From: Steromphala cineraria
Lineage: Eukaryota; Mollusca; Gastropoda; Trochida; Trochidae
DNA length: 64,000 nucleotides
Assembly: GCA_916613615.1 (NCBI GenBank)
Contig: OU744732.1
Location: forward strand, 45,251,227 to 45,315,226
Reading direction: 5' to 3'
The notes beneath the pieces are model-generated. The model saw only the letters and a list, made by a program, of their open reading frames with translations. It had not been told where the DNA came from and did no database searches. Made by a program: the position numbers and the translations under genes. Of the stretch, positions 11,915 to 24,479 are shown one piece after another. Each line of letters opens with the position of its first letter. The stretch's first letter is position 1.

Positions 11915-13150
11915 TGAGAGAAAGCAAAGGTTATTGCTTTGTGACCGGTGTTATCAATAGATTTAAAAGTTAAACTGAAAACAGTAAGAACAAACCTCAC
12001 ATATCTTCTGTTCTCTTACTGTATTAATGCATTGTTTTTTTCAAGAATATCAAAGTATTTATTATTCAACAAGAAAGATTGGTTCACTCGTACTAATCTT
12101 CATTTTTTTCTTTTTGAGCCTTCTTTACCTATAACCTTTTACTTGAAACGATGTTTTACAATCACAATATGAATAAGAAGGAAAAGAGAGACATTCTCAT
12201 TATAAGATATGGATATTGTTAGTTATGAGGTGATCTACATCTTTGAAGAAACCTATTTGAATCGTTTGAACATTTTTCATACAACTTGTCTCTACTTAAG
12301 CATTAATGGCTATATTTGCGTTGATAGTATTTGAAAGGAGCACACCATTGAATCGATAGAGAATTTGTGAATATCGATGACACTTACGAAATGATGTAAA
12401 CAACAGCTTAAAGCCTTATATTGAGAGCGTACTCAAACTACACAAAATTCGCAACAAATTTTTTTTTATTGAATTCAATCATCTATATAGATTTTAAATT
12501 GATGTCCCTTTGGTTATAAGGTTTGATGAAAAGGATTTAGCGTAGCACGCCCCTTGTACGAAAAAACATTAATCTTAACGTATGTACAACCCTTTAAAAG
12601 AATGTATACACTGCAAGATTTATCAAATTAACAATATATATGCAATCGAGTTACATACATGTAACAAATCATGTTTAACGAAACTCCTTAAGAGGATATT
12701 CTCAGTTTTCCATTTACATTAATCTCAATACGTTTCCAACTTTATAACATTTAATTCGTCATATCTGTTGTTTGACACTATCAGAATATTCCCCGTGAAT
12801 AGCATATTAATCAACAGTCTAACAAACACACACATTCCTATATTTGATCTTATGAAGCATGGCTTTGCATCAAAACAAAATGATTACTGTATTAATGAAG
12901 TCTGCCCAACCATTGTCTCTAGAGATAATAAGACTTGAGATTACTTCAAAGACATACAGAATCTCTCTTGGATCCTGCGTAACAGAAAGCTATTTCGATA
13001 AATTGACATAAACTCTACTAACAAAGCTATGAAACACAGTTAAAACATGGATAAACAAATACATAATATTCAACAGTGCAAGAAAATCGGTTTGAACCAA
13101 TTATGTTAACGCCTCCGAAATTACGCCGCTCAACATAACTCCATTAGTGT
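11915..13150. repeat. Unit 2 interior with zeta copy 2 (12840-12990)
   Basis: 12180-12310 resembles 6700-6830. The zeta copy shows gcatcaaaacaaaatg and ctctagagataataagact. A 74-residue frame at 11948-12172 has no recognisable domain. No RNA gene seen. Confidence 0.5.
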
Positions 13151-13153
13151 AGT

Positions 13154-13370
13154 TTAAGGGGCAGTAGGGGGAATATAAGGTGATGTCAGGAAAATGAAAA
13201 TAAATGGTTCCAATTTAAAGACAATGTTTTAAACTAAATGAAGCAGTAATAAATAAAATATATAATATAAAATAAAGCCATGCGATTCCATGTCTTACAA
13301 AAATGAATTAAAAGGGTTCACACAAAAATGGACTTTTTGTGGATCTTTGTAGTTCGTCCTCTGACATACT
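13154..13370 (-). mobile_element. TTAA-flanked MITE, copy 3 (truncated)
   Basis: Starts ttaaggggcagtag, then jumps directly to ggggaatataaggtgatgtc, so part of the terminal repeat is deleted. It ends within the interior at cgtcctctgacatac, without the second terminus. Confidence 0.85.
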
Positions 13371-14155
13371 TTCCTTCTCACGCATTCAATTTCAAATGCA
13401 TCTCAAAGCATTCTTGTTAGAATGACTTTCTTCCAAAGGTTTAAATAAGGAATCTTAGGAAAACATCCAATCGCATTAAAGAAAGCCCTCGTTTCTTCTA
13501 CCAGGTGGTGCATGTTAATTGTTCTGATACCTCAAGGACTGATCGAGTCGCTGGTAGTTTCAAAAGAATATAGAACAATGTAATAGGATGCAGTGTTTTC
13601 ATTCAACAATTTGTTATCAAAACCACTTTGGGATGCTTTTGGTGCCAGGGCTGGATAGCGTAAAACGATTTTGCTGAGAGAAGTTACAATCAGGCTCCGC
13701 GAGGGGTGCTGATTAATTAAGTTAACTAAGATAACATGAAAACTGTATTGGGTTTCAAAGAAAATTGAAAACGATTATGTATTTATATATCATATATTAT
13801 ACTTTATTTAAGAAGTATCTTTTCATCACAATCAATCGGCGAATTGGCATTTAATTAACAGACTATTGTTGAAATAAATACGATTTTTATTTGTAAAATA
13901 TATATATCATCAAATCATATTTGACATTTTCTGAAATGAAATTGTTTCAGGATTGCTAGCCTTTAGTTAAATTTACTGGACTGATGTTTTATTGTTTTGA
14001 TTCACCAAATCGGTGATAAAATCTAATATATCTTCTCCTTGCATGTACATTGAAAATTACTATCCCCCTCTAAACTTTTCATAGGAGATGTTAATAGACA
14101 ATGTAAATAGTGAAGGTTAATAGGTGAGTTTTCAGTGAGTTTTTATATCTTATTT
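13371..14155. other. AT-rich stretch, no gene
   Basis: Nothing recognised. A short GC-richer patch (13625-13700, ggtgccagggctggatagcg) stands out from the AT background but has no clear identity. Confidence 0.5.
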
Positions 14156-14159
14156 TTCA

Positions 14160-15520
14160 GCTTGAACAGATGTTGAAGTTTGTGTCACCATGTCAACTAA
14201 CTGAACCAAGAGTAAGCATACTAAAAAGGACCTTTATTCTCCTGGAAATGGATGAAACCTGGGAGGATAATTTCGTTAATGGATTTTTTTTTCAAATTTT
14301 GAAACCATGTGTTAGGTTTGATGTTAAAGGGGCAGTAGCACGTTTTTTGATAATTTTATATTTTAAAATTTTGTACTGCTAATTGTTAGTTAATGCTAAA
14401 TGAATTATTTTGACAGTGTCAAAAATCTCATTACACAAGCCAATCATCCATAGTCAGAGGACAAAGAATTAAGATTCACATAAAATCCATTGGCGGCCAT
14501 TTTGTGTGAACACCTTTTATTCAGTTTGTGTAAGAAAAACTACTCGCATGGCTAAACTTTACGTTATATATTTGAATTATTACTGCTCCATTTAGTTTGA
14601 ATACATTGTCTTTCAATTGGAATCATTAATTTTCATTTTCCTGACATCATATTATATTCCCCCTAAAAACGTGCTACTGCCCCTTTAATGTCACTGATCA
14701 TTTCAAAAATAAATAATCTGGGCTAATGTTTTATTCCAAACCTCTTTGTGTAACCAAGGTTCAAGAGATCACTTCAGAGCTCGATCATTCTTGATAGGAT
14801 GATGGAAATAGTTTGATGGCATTTAAAAAAAAACCCATTTCTACAGCATTCCTTTATTTCGGTCTTTAAATCGATTAAATATTGAAGCATATCGGTCAAG
14901 ACATATGGAAAGTGATATAAAAACTTAAAAGGATAGTCGTTAAAACATTCTTGAAATCTTAAAATCTCAAGTAATGGCAACTTTTATGTTCTCATTAATA
15001 CAAAATTAAACATCAAAGATGTTTGTCTTCAAACTCTTACAACTCTTCCCTTTTGTATTTCACATGGACAGCGTTTAATATTTTATGCTTACATTTTGTT
15101 TATAGATATTATATTGTCATTCTATAAAACATTAAACTTTCTTAAAAAACAAGGTCATCAAACTTTCACAGTTTTCTGTGGAATGTCAACTTCAACGCCT
15201 TCTAAATGCATCACACAAAAGAGAGAGGAAAAGAAGCTTGCAATCCTCCAGTCTTTAGAATATCTATTCATGTTTACCAAAAATATTCATTGACAATCCT
15301 ATCTGTATGATGTGGTCATGAATGAAAACAGGGGTAAAAGTAACAGTTTGATAACAGCAAAAGATCCTGTAGATTATTTTTATGTATTTCAATTCCCTAG
15401 GTTGATTTACTTCATTGACATAATTTGAAACCATTTCTATATTTGAACAACTTAGTTCAATGTTTGAATGCAACTTATGATAACTCTTTTCTTTTATAAA
15501 TACAAATGTCAACTCCCATT
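14160..15520 (+). repeat. Duplicated block epsilon, copy 2 (interrupted by a MITE)
   Basis: Aligns along about 1 kb with 24480-25680. Landmarks: gaaccaagagta, gatgatggaaatagtttga, agcatatcggtcaag, gtatttcacatggacagcg. The MITE at 14334-14688 is inserted in this copy only. Frames of 68, 65 and 86 residues here are not conserved in the sister copy. Confidence 0.8.
14334..14688 (+). mobile_element. TTAA-flanked MITE, copy 4, with paralogous empty site
   Basis: Flanked by TTAA on both sides within 'gatg-TTAA ... TTAA-tgtcactgatc'. The sister epsilon copy at about 24685 reads ggtgctattatcaccgatc over the same interval, the same length as this site with one TTAA. This shows directly that four bases (or a central TA) were duplicated on insertion. 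Confidence 0.95.
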
Positions 15521-15529
15521 CCAAACTAT

Positions 15530-18500
15530 CTCATATCATCTTGATTTCACGTTTGTACATGTTAAAACTATTTACGGTGGCTTTGATTGGCAAAAGGGCT
15601 TATTTTTGCCCAAAAACATGATTAAGCTCATTAATGCCTAATGACTGATGAAATCATACTATAATTTACAATTTTCAATAATTCCAATAATGTTGCCCTT
15701 AAAAGTTTTAGAAATCTTGCATAATGCCTATTCCAAACTCGCTTGAATTAAATTGCGGATAGTCAGATTTTGTTAACATCGCCATCAGTGCAAGATTTTT
15801 CAGGAGGAATGATTAAACCTGTTTTATCTTTATTCTGGATAAAACGTTTTCATGTACACATGGTTGTACAATGATATATATAAGATGTAAAACCTGTCTC
15901 GTTTCGTTAAGTCATGTATTGATGAAGATTGTGAATGCATTAAGAGTCATTTATTCGTGAAACCAAGAAAAATCGTTTTTTTAAAGTTAATTTTTTCATC
16001 ATTTGTCAGTCTTTATGCACTTTCCATAAAACATTGTCTTTGTTGCAATACCCCGGAAAAAGAATTTAATTTTCATTTCATTATAATGAATCCTTTTTAT
16101 TAAGTGACACTCGGAATTTGAAAAAGACACTTAAAATATCTCGTTACCATTTCTTTTAAATGTTCATCTTCTAAATCGACTGAAATAAAATTTCATCTTT
16201 CAACAATTGCTTAAAAACTTCTCTAATCTGAACATTTAGAGCTTTTTTCGAAATCATACGTTCCCTGGTACATTACCATTATCAATTATAACAAATTGAA
16301 ACCCTATTAATTGCCTCATAATGGCTTCGGTGAAGCTTTTAATTTGAGTTTTCTAGTGTTTAACGGGAGCTTAAGTATGAAATATAGAAGAGGTTCTCGT
16401 ACAAGCTCAGCATTCTTTCCATTGTAAAAGTAGTTTAAGAATATTCTTTTCGGTGAGAAACAAGTATTTATGTATGTACATAATAAAAAAATGAATCAAT
16501 AGTTTGTTCTAAAAAAACCAAAATGTACAAAATGTAGCCCTGAATTAAAATTTAGAAGGAATCTTGTCTTATTTGGAAATATTGTACTCTCTGTGTTAGA
16601 TATCCGTTCAAACTCATTTGATGCAATTCTACAATATCACAATCTTATGTAATTAACATATCTGTAATTATATTTATAAGAAATACGGTTTGACATTGTA
16701 AGGAACATGTTACAACATGCCGATAATGAGGCCTATATGAATATACCATACAAGAGAAGGTTTTGCTTAAAATTTAGAAAACTGTCATCTATTACACAGT
16801 CAATGACTAAAGTCAAACACCGTACGAACAAAATAACATTTCAACACACCAATTCACGAAAATCCTACATAAAATAGCCTTCACTTAACTCAACGCATTC
16901 TCCATTCAAATTAGTTTTGTCGACTAAAGACTTGACTTTTTAATAAAGGCACCTTAAACTAGTGTTTTCGACATAAGTCGTCAGTTGTCATTTTTTGTAA
17001 TAGCAGTTTTATTAGACATCAGCCATCAATACCTGATAACGGTATCCAGAGAAGCAGGGCACATCATTGCAGTTAAGTCAGGGATCTTTTAAACAACCTG
17101 ACTTTGAATGTTTCAAAGAAGAGGAAGACTAAAATAACATTCATTATATGAGAAAATGTGAAAAGTTTATTTAATTTCCTGTGTATTCTAGTGCAAATAT
17201 CATGTTATTCGGAAGGTCTTTGAGGTATCCTAGCATCGCAAAAATTAAAGTGATCATGTTGATATTTCACAATATAACATAAAGATTCATTTTGCGTTAA
17301 AGTTTTCGTATGTCAAACACTAACAACATTTATTCCTTAACATATGTATTAATCACAATAAAATGCAAACAAATACTAAGTCATTGAAAATGTCAAGAAA
17401 TAAAAAATCTGAAGATTTATCGCTGCCAATTAATTTGGAGTCTAAGATCATCCAACTTTATAAAAAGTTTTTTTACTAAGGCTGATTTATTGGAGTTTTA
17501 GATTAAGTTTTGCCCTTTTAAAACAACCCTAAGAAAAGATTTATTTTCAACTACTGTTAATTGACTTTGGATGAGATCAACTTCAGATTATGGCTTTGAA
17601 AATGCTAATTTAATAGCTTCTATGATTTATTGCGTTGGATGTTAATGTTGCTACTAACGTGGCAAAAACAAGATCGATTCCTGTCAGGTACAGGTAAGAT
17701 GAACTGGAATTTAAGAGGATATTATCTTGTTATTCAAATCAAGTTTTGATCAGCTAGGAAACTCATTACAGTATCTCCGTGATCTAGTTATGAGTCCCTC
17801 GCCTTTCAGGTATTTAATGTCAACTGACTTATCTGAAGTAATTGCTTCATCATACTAAAAATTTAAGGCCACAAGGTTAAGAACTCGACAATGGCCTGAC
17901 ACATGGCTATACCCATTGATAAAGTGTAAGAAACGTGTTTCGTCCGTGGTTAAAAGAAATCCGGCAGTGATGTCAATACATAGGGAATTTTAGGGAGCAA
18001 ATGGCACAACAAGTCTATTTTGAACAATCTAAATTTATGGCCAAGAAAATATGCCCCATGCAAAACAATTCACTTAATCTTTTGGTCAACATCTCATCCA
18101 GCAAAATTCTTGTTTTGCTTTCAAGACTTTCCAATCTACGTTGTGTATTGTGGTATTTGAATATGTAACCTTGAGATTTGATAACGTTTTGTGCAATCTT
18201 TTGTTCAACTAATAAGGTGCTCATTCCAAATATGGGACAGGCTCCGTATTAAGATATTTCATTTTTGTTCTTTAGTATCCTGTCAACATTGTCAATATCG
18301 ATCTAAGCAGCATTTTCTGATCTATCTATTTGTGTACAGTTTGTTGCCAACAGTGTTTTGATCAGATAAATCCAATGTACATTTATACCAACATTTTTGC
18401 AACTGCACAATCTATGTTTGTTATGCATTATAGCAAATTGATAACATCAGAAACATGTTTTATTTTCGATTCCCCCTTTTAAGTTCGATTCTCAAGATGG

Positions 18501-19200
18501 TATATTCAATGAATTGTAATTGACATATATTGTACTGGATGGCATTGCATATAACGCCAATATGACTCATTATCTTGAATGAACACAAACGTCTATTTGA
18601 GATTGCATGTACCTAGTTGAATCGAACCTTAATGGATGTGATAATTTCATGAAATGATATATAAGAGAGTGCACTGCAATACAATTTGCTGTATATATGG
18701 ACACATAATGTACAAAAACCTTAACATCAGATACCTTAATGAGTGTCTCATAGATATAAATACAAATGCCATCCTAAATGAGAAGCAGAGAACGTCCCCT
18801 TTGTCTGATGAGTAAACTGACGATGAGTCATCTAATAGAATAAAGTATATGTATATTGCTTCAAATGTTGCTTTTAAGCAAGCAAAGACAAAGTCTTAAC
18901 GAAACTGGTATGATTGTTAATACATTAGCCTGTGATTAGAATAGTAAGAAAATTGAACTTCTGAGCTAAAGTATGTAACGTGTTGTGCGTCATGAGTTGA
19001 ATTTTAGAAGTTAATGTATGAAGTTCATTACTCTTGGCTTATATTTAGTTCACTTTATTCAAAACAATTGGACAAAAACAGGTAGATTTTAGAAGTTACT
19101 GATTAAAGTTCATTATCTTTAGCTGATATTAAGTTTACTTTATTCAAAATAATTCAAGCCAAGATTGTGACCAGTAAGATAATTAATTTTTATTTTTCAT
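15530..19200. other. AT-rich stretch with block eta copy 1 (17180-17310)
   Basis: No gene, RNA gene or complete element found. attctagtgcaaatatcat and gattcattttgcgtt match 31860-32000. A 69-residue minus frame (18015-18224) lacks domains. Two short related segments near 19015 and 19085 (gattttagaagtta-tg; gttcatta) form a ~70-bp tandem pair. Confidence 0.45.
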
Positions 19201-19219
19201 CAGTAAATTCTGTAATATC

Positions 19220-19750
19220 TATTTATTTTATTCTTAATAATTTGTTTTCTAAATAGCTACAGCTAAGCTCATGCAAGTGAATAAAGCTTTGGCACACAGC
19301 TTTTGAAAATCGGATAAGAAAGTCCTAATTTTGGAGATTGTCAGCTTTAATAATGTCAAAATCCAAAATATCAACATAAATGCAGGATAGAAAGTTTTAA
19401 AAATTGATGATTGGTCATAAAGTTTTAATGAAAGGACATCAGTTTTATTATCAAAAGCTCGCATTAAATGTTAAAGAACAAAACACAAACTAATGCTTTG
19501 GCGTTCTGATGTGATGAATTTCCCAAATATGTTAAAAACTGAACAAAGAAGGACTTAGTCTAGATATTTCGAAAACTTTAATGACGACATTCATCTGAGA
19601 AAATATTTCGATGTTAACACTCCTTTGCGTAATTCAGCCAAATTAATCTGTGTTTCTGTGAAATTAAGCCACCGTTTTGAACCAAAATATTTACTGATTT
19701 GCATCTAGATCTATAGGGGGAAAATTTATATCTGGGTCCTTTGGTATCAT
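19220..19750 (+). repeat. Duplicated block gamma, copy 1
   Basis: Matches 26180-26715 over its whole length at roughly 70-75% by eye. Shared: aataatttgttttctaaat-gctaca, taagctca-gcaagtgaat, ttggcaca-agc, gatttgcat-tagat and atctgggtcctt. Frames overlap on the minus strand in both copies (71 and 67 residues), but the residue-level match is weak. Confidence 0.8.
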
Positions 19751-20400
19751 CTGAAATTTCCTGTACAACCTTTTTCTAAGCATCTTACAAATTCATTTTT
19801 ATAAAATCTCCAAGAGTGAAATTCGTAAAAAGTCGACCGGGGTGGTTTCTAAATTGTCAACAAAAATCTAATATTGACTTTGACATTGTGGAATAACAGC
19901 AGGTGTAGATTTCAAATCTATATGGGATTCAAACATGCGTACCTGCCTTGAAACTTGATCAAAGTACTTGTCTTACTCTTCTATATACTATCAGCAACCA
20001 CTTTAAAATAATTAAAATAGTTTAAACTTTTGCAAACCATTTTGTTTTTGTTAAGGAATCAAGAATAAAAGTACCATCCTGTCTCGGGGAACGAACGTAA
20101 CGCTAAATTCACTAATCTGTACCCTGGGCTCAGAGGCTAGATTCGCTCGCGTGTCTCGAATCAAATCATTTTCTCGCCACCTTCTCTTTAAAAATTGGCT
20201 AACAAGTCCAGTGTGAAATAGTCTGAAGTCTCAGAAAGTCTTCAACCTCAATGCAATATGCAAGAAGGAAAACTCTCAAAAATCACAAACCATATCTGGT
20301 TAATAATCTTTTAAAAAGATAAGTTTTATCATTTTGTTTGGTTTAATATAAAGATATCACAATAAAGGTGGATAAAACTGACACGTTTAAAACCGAACGG

Positions 20401-20736
20401 TTAAAGGGACCGATGTCAGGAAAATGAAAATTAATGGTTCCAATTAAAAGACAATGTATTTAAACTCAATAGATCAGTAATAAATCCAATATATAATGTG
20501 AAGTTTAGCCATGAGGTTCCATTTTTCTTACACAAAATGAATTAAAGGTGTTCACATAAAATGGCCGCCAATGGATTTTATATGAATCTTCGTACTTTGT
20601 CCTCTGACTATGGATGATTGGCTTGTGTAATGAGATTTCTGACACTGTCAAAATAATACATGTAGCATTAACTTACAATTATCAGTGAACAATTTAGAAA
20701 ATAAAATTATCAAAAAACGTGCTACTGCCCCTTTAA
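20401..20736 (-). mobile_element. TTAA-flanked MITE, copy 5
   Basis: Reverse orientation. The left terminus is internally deleted (ttaaagggaccgatgtcagg); the right terminus is intact with TTAA. It lies immediately upstream of block beta, as does copy 7 at the sister block, so the insertion probably predates that duplication. Confidence 0.9.
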
Positions 20737-20739
20737 AGC

Positions 20740-21480
20740 ACTCAGGGAATATGCTCGTGACGAACAAACGTTACAAGTTACACAATTGAGATCATGATTG
20801 ACATCAATTACTCACTAAGAAGAAAAACAGAACCCAATAATCACCAAAAGGCTTTCTTCAAGTGGAAGCAGATGTGTTAAAGACGTTTAGGGTGAGAAAT
20901 TGCTTGTTAACTGTTCTCGAACAAGTGTGGTGGAAGGCTGCACAGAAGGGTACCTTGACAAACAGGCAATAGTTTTACTGTTGCTATAGTTTAATCATAC
21001 TATTGATTAGTCTTTTAGAATCGTCTACTAATACCCTGACAAATATTGACAGTAGTGAATAAGGTAAAAGGTTAATAGGTCATAGGTCAAAGATTATTTA
21101 CACAGATTCGCCTTTGGTCTTGGGGGTGAAGCATATATTTATGAAATGTATCTGGTTTCAATTTTGAAATTTAAAACATTGCATTTGAGTGTATGAATTG
21201 AAAAAGCAAATATTATACAACTGAGATTAACCTTGAATTGCATTAACCTTGGCCAGGCAATCATGGACCAATAAGCATAGCATAATTATGTCGAGGAGCT
21301 TTAAAAACTCCTTCAACGATGATTTGACAAGTAATAATGACATTACTTGCCCTTTAGAATATCAATCGTTTAACTATTTAATTCTGCAAACTTACAAATA
21401 ATCAAGTTGAACTAAAACTTATCTCTATGATACATTGATACATTGTACAAACTTGAAAACATGATTGTTACTATTCAGTA
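20740..21480 (+). repeat. Duplicated block beta, copy 1
   Basis: Matches 28390-30340 apart from the minisatellite there: cacaattgagatcatgattg, acatcaattact and gaagggtaccttgac are nearly identical. At 20948-20990 it holds a single copy of the sequence that became the 47-bp repeat in copy 2 (ttgacaaacaggcaatagtt). Confidence 0.85.
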
Positions 21481-21957
21481 TAAGTTGCGATGTGTGTAAT
21501 CAATGTTGTTTTGTTAATTAGCCCGCCTTTAGAATTTTATTCCTGTAAATTGAAGATGACGTCAAATATTTACAACAATTTCTCAATTTACAAAACTGCA
21601 TGTAAGAAAATGTTCTCCATTGATCCTTAGCTAAAATCGACCCTTGTCCAACTAACGAAGTAAACAGAGCACTCTATAACCCCATCATACACCTTAAGAG
21701 TTTTTTTTACCAGCGGAAACATCATTTTGAAGAGTTGTTATAGAATAGTCGTTATATGTAGTGAACTGACAATTTTCCATTCAAGTGTAATAAGTTTCTC
21801 CTTATGCAAAATTACATTTCCATTTTTTTAGGTAAGCGGAGCTAATTATTCTGTACAGAATCCTTTAAGGTGAATCTTAGGTTGACAAAAATGGTAACTT
21901 TCTTGTACTTAAATAGAGTATCAGCTTGATCATTTGTTAAAACACCTTCATTATGCC

Positions 21958-22320
21958 TTAAAGGGACAGAGGCACGTTTTTAGGAGGAATAAAAGGTGAT
22001 GCAAGGAAATCAAAATAAATGGTTCCAATTGAAGACAATGTATTTTACTAATGAAGAACCAATAAATCAAATATGCAAGATCAAAAATTCAACCATGCGT
22101 TTCCTTTTTCTTTCACAAAATGAATTGAAGGTGTTCACATAAAAATGGCCGCCAATGGATTTTATCTGAATCTTAATAATTTGTTCTCTGACTATGGATA
22201 ATTTGTTTGTGTAATGGGATTTTTTACACTATCAAAGTTATACATTAAGCATCAACGTACACTTATCAATGAAATATTAAAAATATATAATTTTCAAAAA
22301 ACGTGCTACTGCCCCTTTAA
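21958..22320 (-). mobile_element. TTAA-flanked MITE, copy 6 (full length)
   Basis: TTAA on both sides. Termini are agggacagaggcacgttttt (mutated) and aaaaacgtgctactgcccct. Reverse orientation. Confidence 0.9.
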
Positions 22321-23030
22321 ACCTTCTGGGGGGAACACATGTGCCAGCAGTATTTTTACATGATTTCAAACTGCACCTTTCTCTTATCCTATATGTAGAC
22401 ATAGGATAACATTTATGTTATACTAAAGCACAGGCTATGTTTGTGAAGTTCACGTGTTATCACTTTTGCATTTTGTATTGCTTTCTAATGAGCGTTGGAA
22501 AATGTCTTTAAAAATATACCATTATTTTGGGCTTTTTTAATCATTACTAAAAAGGGACTAGAATACCCTACAATCGATAGCTTTAATTCTTTCGACATAA
22601 TAAACACGGAAAACTCATTATATGCAGACAAAGAGAATTGTACCAAACCCTTAAAATGAAATGATTATGATTGTTATGATTATTATGTATAAAAAGCAGA
22701 TTGGAAACTACTTTAATTGTAATAGCTGTTAATCTTTTGATTAACAACTCGATGAAACCAAGGCGGGATTTCAATTAGAGTTTAAATCAGTTTTCAAATG
22801 AAAACCATCTTTAAATTTAAACAATGACAAAAAGTCCCGTGACATCCTTATCTCTTAATAATTTTGTTGTCATTAACAGATGACTGAAATTGAAAACAGA
22901 ATAAGAAAATACTGACGGTTGAAAAGTGCAGCTTACTTGAACATGCTTTTATTCAATCTATTAAAAAACAGATTTATATAGTAAATGTAAATATGTAAAA
23001 TGACATAATTAACTTGTTGCTATTATTACA
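22321..23030. other. AT-rich stretch, weak match to 30300-30430
   Basis: gtaccaaaccc-taaaa and attggaaa-actac suggest it is the continuation of the beta duplicate. A tgattgttatgattattatg run is simple sequence. No gene seen. Confidence 0.45.
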
Positions 23031-23034
23031 GTAT

Positions 23035-23268
23035 ATTCAATCAATAGATGATTGAAATTTAACAAATAATTGAAAAATAATTGACCATTAAAAAGTGTAG
23101 TTAAAACAGAATATTCAATCAATAGATGATTGAAATTTAACAAATAATTGAAAAATAATTGACCATTAAAAAGTGTAGTTAAAACAGAATATTCAATCAA
23201 TAGATGATTGAAATTAAACAAATAATTAAAAAATAACTGACGATTAAAAAGTGTAGTGTACTTAAACA
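23035..23268. repeat. 78-bp tandem repeat, three units
   Basis: attcaatcaatagatgattg starts at 23035, 23113 and 23191, exactly 78 bp apart. Because 78 is divisible by three, a minus frame (23009-23368) stays open through the array and repeats a 26-residue unit. This is a by-product and not a gene. Confidence 0.9.
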
Positions 23269-23814
23269 TGACTTTATTCAATTGATTGAAATAAATCATT
23301 ACTGGTATACTGTTATAGTACATAAGTAAGTATGGTAAATACGAGGAAAATTCATCGAAATATGACATGACAACATAAACATATCACCAGAATGGGGACA
23401 AAATAAAAACGCATCGGCTCAAATTCGCGAGCATGGTGTAACTGGGATCAATATTCTTTGAAAATATGTTCCCTCATAACCTTGTGATTAAACCTTTCTA
23501 ATCTCAACGGAAATACCTTCTAAAGAAGGACTCTTAAGCTAATGATAATAATTACAGACTTGCTTTAACCTGAGGCAATCTCTGTCATTCTATCATAAAA
23601 CTTCCTTCCTAGGTTCAATTTTTTCTCAGGATATTTTTAATTTCCCAAAGGTAAAGCATTTTAATCGACTAATTGTGAAGATTGAAACAGAACGTTTTTG
23701 AGAGGAAGTGAAAGCAACATTGATTTCTGTTTTTCATTATAGGTTCAGCTGTGAACTTTAACTGAAGAATAGATGAAATGTACTTGCACTAACGTTTAGA
23801 TATACCAGAAGTTA

Positions 23815-23882
23815 GATCTCAAACGGAAGTTAGAGCTCAACCGGAAGTTAGATCTCAAACGGAAGTTAGAGCTCAACCGGTC
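23815..23882. repeat. 18-bp tandem repeat, four units, with ETS-like cores
   Basis: ggaagttagatctcaaac alternates with ggaagttagagctcaacc. Each unit begins with an A/CCGGAAGTT-like or ACGGAAGTT-like ETS core, and the units carry alternating AGATCT and GAGCTC palindromes. Function unknown. Confidence 0.85.
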
Positions 23883-24475
23883 ACAATCGTGCTCACAGCT
23901 TTGACAAAGTAGCTTGTCAGAGGTTCAAACGTCAATGCTTTTCTAAGGAACGCTGCGACCACACTATGGCAACAGGAAATGCCCAGGTTTTCTGTAAGCC
24001 TCTGCTTTCAATTTTGATTAATTACAATCAGGCCCTAGAAGGAGCGCCGTTTGATTACTTATAACAAGAGTTTACATGAAAGCTTAGTTTGATGATTTAC
24101 AGAAATAAATATTTCATAAAAAAGGAAAACGATTATGTGAAGCAGTACTTGATGTACGCACTTATGTTGGAATGAATAAGATTTATATTTATGAAAAAAC
24201 ATATACCATTAAAAATAATATTTGCTAATTGCTGAAATGAAGTCTTGACCAATTGTTACATGATTGCATTTTATTGAAAATCATAGAAAAGCAATGTTTA
24301 CTTGACTTACATGAGAATATACAGTAATGATATGTTAATGTTAGGATATATCAAATTGGTTATGGCATTGAAGGCATCTGCTGGTATGCATACTGTAGAT
24401 TTCTATCACGGACTTAGTTTAAGATAGGAGATATTGAGAGCCAAGATGGATTTTGATAGTGAAGGTTAATCGAAC
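23883..24475. other. AT-rich stretch, no gene
   Basis: A GC-richer patch with tgacaaagtagcttgtcag (small inverted repeat) lies at 23900-23925. Nothing else recognised. Confidence 0.5.
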
Positions 24476-24479
24476 TTTT

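Noticed and set aside
23009..23368. 119-residue repeat protein on the minus strand
   Set aside because: Open only because the 78-bp tandem unit is a multiple of three.
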